Notes under the pieces: model-generated
The model's database searches: none
What the model saw: the letters and a program-made list of their open reading frames with translations, nothing else
What the model was told of the DNA's origin: nothing
Shown here: piece after piece, positions 1 to 9,236 of the stretch
Position numbering within the stretch: position 1 is the stretch's first letter
Layout: each line of letters starts with the position of its first letter
DNA from: Isoetes taiwanensis
Taxonomy: Eukaryota; Streptophyta; Lycopodiopsida; Isoetales; Isoetaceae
Reading direction: 5' to 3'
Assembly: GCA_021234155.1 (NCBI GenBank)
Contig: JAJEKV010000002.1
Location: 41,779,203 to 41,843,202 of the forward strand
DNA length: 64,000 nucleotides
Translations under genes and position numbers: made by a program

Positions 1-254
1 GCAAAGGGTTCCTGGAATGGTAGACGTTTCTCATCAAATAAGCAAATCGCGCCTGGCGCGATTTCATATTAAAATGCTAAACGCGCCACGCGCGATTTGC
101 CTACTTTGAGGAGAAACGGCTATCTTCAAGGACAACCATGTCTCCTCAGACTAGGCAAATCGCGCGTGGCGCAATTTGTATTCTAATATGAAATCGCGCC
201 AGGCGTGATTTGCTTATGTGACGAGAAACGTCTATCATTCCAGGAACCCTTTGC
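1..254. repeat. 254-bp foldback element with nested GC-rich palindromes
   Basis: The first ~64 bases are inverted at 191-254: gcaaagggttcctgg at 1 is answered by ccaggaaccctttgc ending at 254. The next ~44 bases pair with 152-193, so nearly the whole segment folds into one long hairpin around position 125. Each arm also carries the small palindrome described separately (44-64, 79-100, 157-177, 191-211). It lies in what appears to be a downstream intron of the minus-strand DGQH-motif gene. The left flank is outside the window, so a target duplication cannot be tested. Confidence 0.8.
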
Positions 255-323
255 TATGTAGAGAAGGCAAATCGCGCCTGGCGCGATTTGCCTTCTAATA
301 TGAAATCGCGCCAGGCGCGATTT
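44..323. repeat. GC-rich odd palindrome, cluster 1 (six copies)
   Basis: Copies lie at 44-64, 79-100, 157-177, 191-211, 269-289 and 303-323. The consensus is aaatcgcgcc-A-ggcgcgattt or its complement, a palindrome with one unpaired central base. Copies 269-289 and 303-323 lie outside the 254-bp foldback, so the motif is not merely part of that hairpin. All sit downstream of the splice donor at 360 of the minus-strand gene, so probably in an intron. Confidence 0.85.
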
Positions 324-494
324 GCAAATATGAAAAAGAAAAATGAGGGAAGAGAATTACCTTTTGTATAAGAAAGTTTTTCCCATGTCATTCAGGAGTG
401 CGCTTATTTCGGCTAGTTCGGCAGGTGTTGTTGAGCCACTCAGGAACCGGCAATTTCTGAAAGAATACAGCTTATAGAACAACTGATTCCCAGT

Positions 495-860
495 CAGTGT
501 AGGTTAAGTGCGCGTACGTTACGTTTTCCATACTTAACGTACCATACCCATACGTACCGTACGTACTTATTTATTTTGTGCATCAAATAAGAACAAATTT
601 TTTTTTTTGGTTTGTTGTTTACGTACGCGTACGGTACGTACTTTATAAGTATGGTACAGGTACGGTACGTACTTTATAGGTACGGTACAAGTACTTTTCA
701 AAAAAAATGAAAAAAAATATAATTTTTTTTTCGGTTACCGTACGTACCGTACGTACCGTAACGTACGTTTGTACGTTAAACTGGCCATCGTACGTTACCT
801 CGTACTGTACGTTGCATACGTACTGTACACGTACGGTACGGGAAGTACGGTACTACACTG
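495..860. mobile_element. hAT-type MITE made of GTAC-rich repeats
   Basis: The ends are CAGTGTAG at 495 and CTACACTG at 860, inverted repeats of the hAT type. The flanks are a perfect 8-bp direct repeat, ttcccagt, at 487-494 and 861-868, the duplication length expected for hAT transposition. The interior is almost wholly GTAC/CGTACGTAC-type palindromic simple sequence with oligo-T runs, and it encodes nothing. It interrupts the DGQH-motif reading frame. Confidence 0.85.
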
Positions 861-1930
861 TTCCCAGTATGATGTGCCTTCTTGATGAGAACCTTCTGGG
901 CCTCTATTGAATGCTGGCCATCAATTATCATAAAATGTATGTCTGGGTTCTCGATGAAGTCCTCCAGCTTGCTCCAAATGATTACCTTCTTTGTTCTGGT
1001 ATCGTATGGCACTACATCTGCAGGCATTGTCACCTGCCCTGGATTTTCGATCATGCTATTCACTATCTCCAAGGAGTGCTGCTTGTCATATCTTTTGCTG
1101 ATATAAATAGCTTTAGTGGACCTGAAAAGCCTATCCATGTGGACTGGATGGGTGAAGTTCAGGCCCAGTGGATACCTGTCGGCATATTTCTTCAGTTTGC
1201 TCATTGCCTCCAACTGCCTGGCCTTGTCATCGTCACTTGTAAGGCCTGCTGTCACTTCTGTAGTTTCCTTGCCTTTAGAGCTAGCTTCTTCCTTATCCTT
1301 CACTGCCTGTAAGTAGACACTGCCCGAGGGCCTCGTGCTAATGGCTCGTCGAACAACTGTAAGCCCCTCGCATATTCGTTTGGGAGTCAATGGCTCGCCA
1401 ACTTTCCAGCCAAATTTAAAGAGGTTATCGGCCATGTCGTATGATCTTAATGCAGTCTCTTCAAAAGAGCTAGAACTGCATCGATTGATCTTCTTTAGGC
1501 TCTTCTTATTTTTTTGGCCCACTTCAACTAGCACTGAACAGAAAGAATCGTCCTGTACTTCGCATGTGATAAGAATTCCCTGCTTCTTCATTTGATCAGT
1601 CTCTCTTGCCCTATACATGAAAATGAGGTCTGTCTTCCCACCAGTTTTGAAGATCTCCACATACCATTCTGACCCCTCTACAAGATCTTCTTCTGGACAT
1701 GGAGGTTCTACCTGAGCCTTTATTATTCCAGATATATCTTCTAACGTCAATACATGCTGCAGGTCTGTAACAGTAACATCTTCATCTGTCCTTTACTTTT
1801 TCTGGGCTGAAGAGGTCTCGCCTTGCTTGGTCCTCCTTTTGATTGGCTTTTGTAATCCTGTGAAATTACAGTACATGGGTTAATCTTTTAATGCTAAAAT
1901 ATATGCTAAGTCGAAACATATGCAACAAAA

Positions 1931-2112
1931 ACGCGCTTGGCGCGATTTGAAAATGAATACAGAGCAAGTTCATTTACTTAATTGGGGCCAGGCACCAGGC
2001 GCGTTTTGTCCCAGTCAAAATGCAACAAATACGCGCTTGGCGTGCTTTAGAAATGACCTTAAAGATAAAGAAACTAATGTAATGACTAATTAAACTGCGC
2101 CAGGGGCGTTTT
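1931..2112. repeat. GC-rich odd palindrome, cluster 2 (four copies)
   Basis: Diverged copies lie at 1931-1948, 1992-2007, 2031-2048 and about 2095-2112, inside the first intron of the DGQH-motif gene. The cores read acgcgcttggcgcg, gcaccaggcgcg, acgcgcttggcgtg and tgcgccaggggcg. These are relaxed versions of the cluster-1 motif, and both orientations occur. Confidence 0.7.
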
Positions 2113-2611
2113 GTCCGAATCAAAATGCTCAGGACACAACTAACTATAAAAAATACAACTTAAAAAGTTGAATCTTAAACACCACAACTTAAAGAGTTGA
2201 ATCTTCATCAGAGGACACAACTAACTATAAAAAACACAACTAGCTACTGAATACTGTTCAGCTAAGTATACAAGCTTGAAACAGCACATACAGCATTAAA
2301 AGAAAAAACAACATGCACACATTAAGCATTTATTTGCATACATTTTTGAGACATATGAACTCAAATATTAGAGGACATATGCTTCTTATCGGATAATAAC
2401 TCTATTATTACAGAAAAAATCCTAAAAACCTAACAAAAAGAGGGACACAGAAATCAATTACAGAACAAAAACACTGATTCATACCTGAGGCGCTTGCTGG
2501 ATTTGTGCTTTCCGCTTGTTCAGCAAACTCCAGGCTTTGAATTTGTGCTTTGGCCTGTCGCCCACCTCTACCTGCGCCTCGGCCGCGGCTGCCAGATCCT
2601 CTAGACGCCAT

Positions 2612-3053
2612 AGAACTGCAAGTGCGGATAAAATGAGACTGGGGTTTTGGTTTAAACTTATATGTATGCGTTCATAATCTAGGCCGTCAGATTTACAACC
2701 GTAAATTTAAATTCGCGTCCTTTTCAATTTATACCGCCTTAATTAACCGCCTGTCCCGCTCATTTACAATTTTAAAATGTGTTTTTCTTTTCAATGTAAT
2801 TTCAAGAAAACAAATAATTATTATTTTCAAGAAACGCATATGTGGCAATCTACTACTACCTAATCGGCCACCTACTATCAGAGCGCCCTCAATCGACCAT
2901 TCCTACTATCAGAGCGCCCAAGATCAATCGACTATCAGAGCGCCCAAGATCATTCGACCCGTCTACAGGGCCCAAGATCAATCGACCCGTCTAGAACGCT
3001 TAGGATCGATCGAGCCGCCTTCAATCCCAAGATCAATCGATGTCTGCTGAACT
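2612..3053. repeat. Spacer with degenerate tandem repeat
   Basis: No gene is recognised. From about 2872 to 3040 there are five or six diverged ~28-bp units built on agagcgcccaagatcaatcg. The remainder (2640-2870) is A/T-rich and probably holds the promoter of the minus-strand gene that starts at 2611. I see no convincing TATA box. Confidence 0.6.
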
Positions 3054-3375
3054 ATGGTGAGTGTGATTCCATTCCGAATATGCACACCTTTGTCCTCTAC
3101 TTTTCCCAATGCATTCTGGTTCTTTATCAGTGTCGGAGAAGAATGCTATCTTTTACCAGCAAACTTGAAGCGCCGAGTAGGATTATGTAAAATCGAAGAT
3201 CTGAATCCAAGTTCTATGTGTCATGGTGTTCCTCTTGGAAACAGTTTCTGTAAGATTTCCATTATAAACTGCAATTATGAAGATGCGGCTCTTCCACGAA
3301 GACACCCCGGTGGCGATACAGTTGGTGAAAGCGTAGGCACATTTGTAGCATGGCCAAAAGAACGTCTGAAAAAGG
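3054..3375 (+). CDS. DUF8039-like exon of a transposon-related protein (partial)
   Basis: The frame is open from an ATG at 3054 to an AAAAAG/GTATGT donor at about 3375; the stop beyond it is probably intronic. The second half holds CHGVPLGNSFCKISI and, after an acidic stretch, ESVGTFVAWPKERLKK. This HGVPL...(G)FVAWP pattern is the one I know from DUF8039-type domains in plant transposon-associated proteins. The first 25 residues are doubtful, because a GTGAGT donor overlaps the ATG and tttatcag at 3130 would serve as an acceptor. The continuation was not found, so it may be a remnant. Confidence 0.45.
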
Positions 3376-3621
3376 TATGTATATTACGATATTAAAAAAA
3401 AAAAATGAATATATCATAACATCTGCGTGATGTTGTGAATTTTGAATTCTTTGATGTTCTTTAGCCAGTCATATCAACCCCATGAAACTACACATTAATG
3501 AGAATGTGTAGTTTCTTGGGGTTGGTCATACTGGCTGGAGGGCATCAAAGGATTCAATGTTTTCGACATTGCATATAAAAAAACATAATAAAATAAGCGT
3601 GACATAAAAGTTTAAGCTGCA

Positions 3622-3706
3622 AAATTGCGCCAGGCGCGAGATTGTATTTATATTCAAAAGAAATATATGTACATTTTTCCCTCTGTGAAAATGCGCCAGG
3701 CGCGAG
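3622..3706. repeat. GC-rich odd palindrome, cluster 3 (two copies)
   Basis: Copies at 3622-3642 and 3688-3706 have cores tgcgccaggcgcga. They flank the 3' side of the minus-strand ORF at 3743-4114. Confidence 0.75.
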
Positions 3707-3742
3707 TTCTTTCTAAACTAACATAGCTGACTCTACATATCT

Positions 3743-4114
3743 CTACAAAATGTCACATAGGCCCACTTCATCGGCCCAATACCGAGTAAAGTTCCACCTG
3801 TACCACTCTGATATGACATCATCCTCCCATTCCCTGCGAATGTCGAGTCCCCAAATCAGAGTGTCTCGTCGATCCTTGATACTCCTAATCAAAGCCTCGT
3901 ATTTATTTGTTGGCATGAGCCTTACTAAGAGCATGAGGAGCCGCATATATCCAGTGATGCGATGGTAGCATTCCCATGGCCCCTGATACAGACTGTCATA
4001 TGGCTTGTCCAACTCTCTGTGAATGTTTTGAACAGCACAATTAAGTAGTATCTTGTACAGGGTCCAGCGTTGATGGTCGTCCAGGGGAAGTATATTTGAA
4101 CTAGAAGCAGCCAT
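3743..4114 (-). CDS. Hypothetical 123-aa protein
   Basis: This is a single uninterrupted frame from ATG (4112-4114) to a stop at 3743. It is rich in W, Y, R and D (for example REWEDDVISEWYRWNFTRYW) and has no signal peptide or membrane segment. I do not recognise the family. The same GC palindromes that lie in the introns of the neighbouring DGQH-motif gene flank it on both sides, which suggests the two loci share an origin. It could be one exon of a longer gene. The complementary strand gives only a short frame, so the minus strand is preferred. Confidence 0.4.
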   Translation of the reverse strand: MAASSSNILPLDDHQRWTLYKILLNCAVQNIHRELDKPYDSLYQGPWECYHRITGYMRLLMLLVRLMPTNKYEALIRSIKDRRDTLIWGLDIRREWEDDVISEWYRWNFTRYWADEVGLCDIL

Positions 4115-4193
4115 GTCACTAGAACGAGAGAAATTAACTAATTAGCAAATGATATTCCTCTCCCCAGAAAACGATTCTAAATATACAAAATTC

Positions 4194-4370
4194 AAAACGC
4201 ATCAGGTGCGTTTACTATAGTGTTTTTTTCACACAGCTACTTCATACGCGCCTGGCGCGATTTGTATAGCCGTATGAAATAGAAAGTCCGAACTAGAAAT
4301 GCGCCTGGCGCGATTTGATTAACCTAGTGGGAAATAGGAAGCCAAACTAGAAATGCGCCAAGAGCGATTT
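4194..4370. repeat. GC-rich odd palindrome, cluster 4 (four copies)
   Basis: Copies lie at 4194-4213, 4246-4263, 4299-4315 and 4351-4370. The first, aacgcatcaggtgcgtt, differs from the consensus on both arms at positions that still pair (one as G-T), so the hairpin is kept while the sequence changes. The last copy is the most decayed. Confidence 0.7.
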
Positions 4371-4380
4371 TGCCCATTCT

Positions 4381-5106
4381 AACATATCATTCTATAGAAT
4401 TAAAATATGCATAAAAAAAACATATCTACTTACAGGCAGAGAACAGAATGCAGAATGCAGATTGCAGAATGCAGAATATGAAGCCAGTGAATATGAAGGC
4501 AGTAGAATAGAATAAGAGCCAGTAAAATAGAATATGAAGCCATGGGAATAGATAGAGCAAATCTAAGAGCAAATAGAGCAGAATAAGAACTCATGGAGCA
4601 TTATTTAGTTTAGTTCATTATTTAGTTCATTATTTACTTCATTGTTTTAGTTCATTGTTTAGAACTCCTTGTTTAGTTCATTATTTAGTTCATTGTTTAG
4701 AACTCCTTATTTAGTTCATTATTTAGAGCAGATAGAAGAAGAGCTAGTGAAATAGAATAAGAACAGATACAGCAAAATCATATAAGCAAGATCATAGAGC
4801 AGATAGATCATAGAGCAAGATAATATAGGCAAGATCATAGAGCAAGATCATATAAGTAATAGAACATGTTTATAAGCAATAGATCTATATATGAAGGTGC
4901 TAGGGCAGTATAGGACTGATGCATCTAAAAGTCTAAGCCAGTAAGCACTCCCCTTGATTAACCCTGAAGCTCATATAACAGATAAAGAACAGATAAAGCA
5001 GATAGAACAGAACTTTCAAATACTAGAATAAAAACAAGAATAAGATAACAGACTAAGTAAAGAACAGGAAATACTAACCTATTTGTGTTCTGTACCCAAG
5101 ATTTGA
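4381..5106. repeat. A/T-rich low-complexity spacer
   Basis: No gene is seen. It holds repeated agtagaatagaata-type words and, at about 4605-4730, a short tandem of ttatttagttcattgtttag-like units. Repeated agatcatagagcaagat words follow to about 4880. Confidence 0.6.
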
Positions 5107-5149
5107 GCCTTTGCCTTTGCCTTTGCCTTTGCCTTTGCCTTTGCCTTTG
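5107..5149 (+). repeat. (GCCTTT)n microsatellite
   Basis: There are seven consecutive gccttt units. They mark the left edge of a long low-complexity tract. Confidence 0.9.
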
Positions 5150-5700
5150 TTCAAGAGCCGAGAAGAAGCCAATAGCAGATGATTAAAGCCAATAGAAGCC
5201 GAGAAGAAGCAATAGCAGATAATTTGGAAACCGAGAAGCCGAGAACCTTTAAGCCAAAACCAAAAAGCCAGAAAATTTTGTTATTCCAAGCCGAAGCCAA
5301 AAAGCCAGAGAGATTGTAGAGATTTCAAACCTTAGAGCCGAAAGCTTTGTAGAAACATTTGAGCCGATAAACCTTTGAGCCGAAAAACCAAAAGGAGTAG
5401 ATTATAGAAGCCGAAAAGCCACAGAAATTGTGGAGCCGAAAAGCTCGAAAGCGCCAGAAAAAACACAGAGATTGTGGAGCCGAAAAGTTTACATGCAGAT
5501 AGCTGGAAAAGCTCGAAAGCAGATAGCCGAAAAGCTCGAAAGCAGATAGCTCGAAAGCGCAGTTCGAAAAGCACCAGATCGAAAGCGCACCAGAAGAGAA
5601 GATAGAAAGAGAAGATCGAAAGTGCACCAGAAAAGTTGGAAAGTTCGAAAGAGAGACAGAAAAGTTGGAAAGGGATTGTAAACTGGAAATAATAACTGCT
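5150..5700 (+). repeat. Purine-rich minisatellite-like tract
   Basis: Repeated aagccgaaaagc, gctcgaaagc and gagccgaaaagc words recur every 20-30 bases. The minus-strand ORFs over it are compositional (F/S/L-rich) and are not taken as genes. Confidence 0.7.
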
Positions 5701-5739
5701 TTAAAAAATTCGTACCGCGCCATAATAACTGCCGCGAAA

Positions 5740-6215
5740 ATTTATTACAAGGGTTATAAGTTATAAGATTTAAGGTTAATAGTTTTAAGGTTTATAAGTT
5801 AAGGTTATTAGTTAAGGTTAATATTTTTAAGTTAATAGATAAGGTTATAAGTTTAAAAGTTTATGAATTTGAATTTAGAAGTTTTAAGTTTTAGGGTTAT
5901 ATTTATTTAAGGTTAGAAGTTTTAACCTTAAAACTTCTAACCTTAAAAGTTGTAAACTTACTTCTTCTAACCTTAGAACTTGTAAACCTATAATAACCTT
6001 CTAACCTAAAAACTTCTAACCTATAATAACCTATAATAAACTTCTAACCTTAAAACTGCTAACCAATAATAACCTTTAAAGTTGTTTCTAAGGTTACAAC
6101 ATTTAAGGTTATTATAGGTTAATATATTATAGGTTAACTTATTATTATTATAAATTAACTTATTATAGGTTATTAAGGTTATTATTAAGGTTAACTTTCA
6201 TTTAAGAACATGTTA
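5740..6215. repeat. TAAGGTTA-type A/T-rich repeat with strand switch
   Basis: Degenerate ggttataagtttaagg units run to about 5920. The complementary form (aaccttaaaacttctaacc) runs to about 6070, and the first form then returns. The tract can therefore pair with itself. It abuts the DUF7869-like gene. Confidence 0.7.
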
Positions 6216-6276
6216 GGGAGATGTTATTTGGATATGCTAATTTACTATAGGTTTTTATGCATTTTAGGTCAATGGC

Positions 6277-8560
6277 ATGCAAAATGCTAAATCCCCCAAG
6301 GCCCCCAATGATGGTGATCAAGGCAAGGAAAAATCACCAACTAATGAAGATGACAAAGATGATGGGAAAGGAAAGGAAAAGACCAGAAATGAAAAGGATG
6401 AAGATGACAAAGATGATGGCAAAGGAAAGGAAAAGACCAGAAATGAAAAGGATGATGCCAAAGGAAAGGAAATTGTACTTTATACTCGGGTCGATTGGAA
6501 AAACAAAAAGGTCAAGATCCTGCATGCATGCAACAGAGAGGCAGTAGGAGAAGGGATTATTGTTCTAGCAGATCCTATCAATGCAGTGAATGATGAAAGA
6601 TTAGGGGAGGACAGGTTAGGTGTGGCAATCTCAAAATTATATGACAATTGGAAGGAAAAGGGTTCAGGCAAACAAGAATGTCTTGCTTGTGTGAAGCAAC
6701 TAGAGGTTCCAACTATTGTTGCATGGCCTAGGGACAATATTCAACTGGAGGGAAACTACATGTTTCCTATAGATGTAGAACCATTGTCAATAATGTTCAC
6801 ACAGTGTAGCAAGAGGCCACTTCCAACTTTCAAACATTATCCCACCAAAAGATGCAAGTCAGATTATGATTGTTCTCCTGAAGCCTTGATGAAGGTTAGA
6901 GGAAGTGAATGTTGTTGGGCCTCCTGTATTAGAATGTTCACAATAGAGGAGATGGTGGTAGCAAGAGCTACATATCAGGAACATAAGTGTGATAGCAGGA
7001 GGAATTTCATGTACACCATATTTGGCTATGCAATTCAGGATGAAAGATCAAAGAAGAAAAGATTCCCATTTGAATGGAAAGTGGATATATTCAAAAGTAT
7101 GGATGGCTATACATGGAATTCCAACCTCTTCTTGGCACAACTGGCAAAAGAGACATGAAAATGGTAGTAAAATTGCATTGCATGGGAACACTGGCCTGGT
7201 AAGGCCTACCTCAAGAACTATAGCTGCAAAGGAAATATTTGAAAGATATGTGGATTTCAATGCAGAAAACATGCCACATAAGAGTAAGAAGGATGAACAT
7301 GGTAGAGTTATTGTTGAAAAGAGATTGCCATCCCATTGTACCCAGAAGAGCATATTAGAGGAAATAAATGCATTGCTTCGGGAACTTGGAGTGGCCTCTA
7401 TATCCCAGCCCAGTTTTAGTAGGCTATGGAATAAGCATTTCAAGCATGTGACCATAGCAACTTCCAACAACTTTGCCAAGTGCAATTTATGTGCTAAGCT
7501 GAAGGAGACACTAGATAAGACTGTGCAACCAAGTCTAAGGGCAAAGATAAGGGAACATATGAAGGATCATATGACAGATCAACTATCATGTAGATCAACT
7601 TATTGGATGTGGAGGACCTTATCTGCAATGGAACCTAATAACTATCTATGTATTATACATGATAAAATGGACCAACAGAAGACTTGTCTTCCACAATTCA
7701 AGTACATTCCTAAGTCATGTGGAAGATCATACCCTTTGTAGATTTCAATGACTGGGGCAATATTGCATGGGCAGTCTCAGACCTACTATGGTCATTTCAG
7801 TTTAGAGTTGTGGAGTGATGGTCCAGATTTTCACATTGGGAGTATCATGAGGTGTTTAAGAAACTATGAGAAGGGTTACAATGGTCACCTCCATGATCCT
7901 ACGGCTAGCCAGGCACTACATAGTGCATTGTTGGATGGAACCCCTAATAGTATTGAAAAGTTTAGCCAGGCAAGGTTTAGGAGGAATGGACCTAATGAAC
8001 ATGTTGGAGCTTCAACATCTCGTGCTAAACCTCGAGATCTACCCAGAAAGCTCCTCTTGCAACTAGATAATTGTGCTGGTCAAAATAAGAACAGGTGGAT
8101 GTTTTCTTTCCTATCTTACTTAATAGTTGTGGGTATTTTTTAAAGAGTCAATTTGGGGTTCCTAATGCCCGGACATACTCATGAGGATGTTGACGCATTG
8201 TTTGGAAAATATAGTCATGTATTGAGACAGCAGACAGTTACCAACTTTCCCAGGCTATTGGAAATATTTCATGGATGTACAAATCCATCTCCTATAGGAT
8301 CTATCATAGAAGAAGTGCCTGATTGGAAGAGTTTTGTGGATGGTTATACTCTCGACATGGAAGGTCATTCTAGACCTCTTCAATTCACTTTTTGGATGAG
8401 AGAAGGGATTCCAATCATGCAATGGAAAATGAGACCTTCAGAGGAGAAGTGGAGAGGTGGGGATATCATTGGGGATGCTGGTGGAAAAATGAAAAACTGT
8501 TACTATGTATCAATCACAGTTAATAAAAGTTGTGTACTACTTGAGTTTCATGATATATGA
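6277..8560 (+). pseudogene. DUF7869-like transposon protein with three lesions
   Basis: Frame 1 is open from ATG 6277 to a stop at 7158. The protein then continues in another frame from about 7150, so there is a frameshift there. That second frame runs to 8560 broken only by TAG 7739-7741 and TAA 8141-8143. Residues ~25-60 are a charged tandem duplication (a 54-bp DDKDDGKGKEKTRNEK unit twice). A DUF8039-like stretch ending VPTIVAWPRDN follows. The C-terminal half has the DUF7869 hallmarks DKMDQQKT, SMTGAILHGQ, LQLDNCAGQNKNR and GFLMPGHTHEDVD. Spaced Asp residues in the last motifs resemble an RNase-H-like catalytic core, but that is inference. A ttttag acceptor just before the ATG suggests an upstream exon. 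The lesions sit inside conserved blocks, so this copy is probably dead. Confidence 0.75.
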
Positions 8561-8708
8561 TTTTGTAATTTGAAGTTAAGGTGTGAATTTATATTAAGGT
8601 GTGTGATTATATGTTAACGTATAGTGACTTTTATCAAGTTACTAAAAAACTTGCAATATGAAATTTGTCCCAAAATCAAGACATAATCCCAATTTAATTG
8701 AATGATGG

Positions 8709-8813
8709 TTACTAGCATACCATCATTTCCCTTATGGAACGTTATCCTGCAAGGTAATGCTGAAGCAACTTCTATAAATGGTTGGGGTTGGGGGCCCATG
8801 AACAACATACGTT
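8709..8813. repeat. 105-bp dispersed repeat, copy 1
   Basis: About 105 bases, including ggttggggttgggggccc and atgaacaacatacg, recur with few changes at 16766-16869, about 8 kb away in the same orientation. It looks like an element end or an old insertion. No inverted termini were recognised. Confidence 0.8.
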
Positions 8814-8854
8814 ACATCTTGCTAATCGATTGAATGTTGTATTGCAGGGCCACA

Positions 8855-9236
8855 TGTTGATGGCGGGTTTGGTTAGGGAGAGCGGGATGCCACTCCTCCT
8901 CCTCCGTTCTCGACCTTTATTGCGTTGGATGTTGAATCTGTAGAGCGTCGTGCCATTGAAGGGGTGGCTCCTGTATTTGTAGCTCCGTTTTTTGATGTTG
9001 AGTGGATGAAATCGCAGACTTGGCGAATTGCGCATGCGTTATCTGTTGTTTTAACTAATGCTGTGGAGATCTTAGAAGAGGCTTTGGTTGCAGTACACGA
9101 TCCAGACATTGACGTTTCAATGCGAGACAAAAGAGTGTTTAGAGGGGAGGTGAATCATGTCCGAGCCATGCTCTTGTCTAAGCTACAACAGCTTCATGAG
9201 CTTGCAGCCGCTCATCCTAACACTATGCGAGCATGA
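8855..9236 (+). CDS. Hypothetical C-terminal exon
   Basis: After a tgtattgcag acceptor at about 8848, a frame runs to a TGA at 9234-9236. One TAG lies near its start, so coding may begin later (GERDATPPPPF onward). The last ~100 residues are well formed and largely helical in appearance (AHALSVVLTNAVEILEEAL, then LLSKLQQLHELAAAHP). I do not recognise it. It follows the DUF7869-like gene on the same strand and could be a further exon or a second ORF of the same element. Confidence 0.35.

Larger units (their letters stand above)
361..2611 (-). pseudogene. DGQH-motif protein (ParB/DGQHR-like), coding exon split by a MITE
   Basis: Exon 1 is 2611-2485 and starts with ATG. It encodes an RG-rich basic N-terminus (MASRGSGSRGRGAGRGGR) and ends in phase 1 at a GTATGA donor. 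Exon 2 begins at 1857 (after tttcacag) or 1785 (after aggacag). The first choice meets an in-frame TAA at 1793-1795; the second keeps frame and avoids it. The body runs to about 870 and carries MIIDGQHSIEAQKVLI, which resembles the DGQHR/ParB-like nuclease fold motif; the similarity is to a motif only, and function is unknown. Coding is then interrupted by a 366-bp element (495-860). With the element and one copy of its 8-bp duplication ignored, the same frame stays open through about 125 more bases to an AAAAG/GTAATT donor at 361/360. The 3' end lies beyond the window. The gene therefore looks recently disrupted. The intron at 1858-2484 carries four GC palindromes. Confidence 0.6.

Noticed and set aside
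1-330. Regularly recurring palindromes resembling a CRISPR array
   Set aside because: Spacing is irregular, the repeats vary and alternate orientation, and the setting is a spliced plant gene with no cas genes.
5325-5723. 132-aa minus-strand ORF
   Set aside because: A compositional product of the purine-rich minisatellite tract.
6334-7485. Minus-strand ORFs opposite the DUF7869-like gene
   Set aside because: Shadows of the plus-strand coding frame, which carries the conserved motifs.
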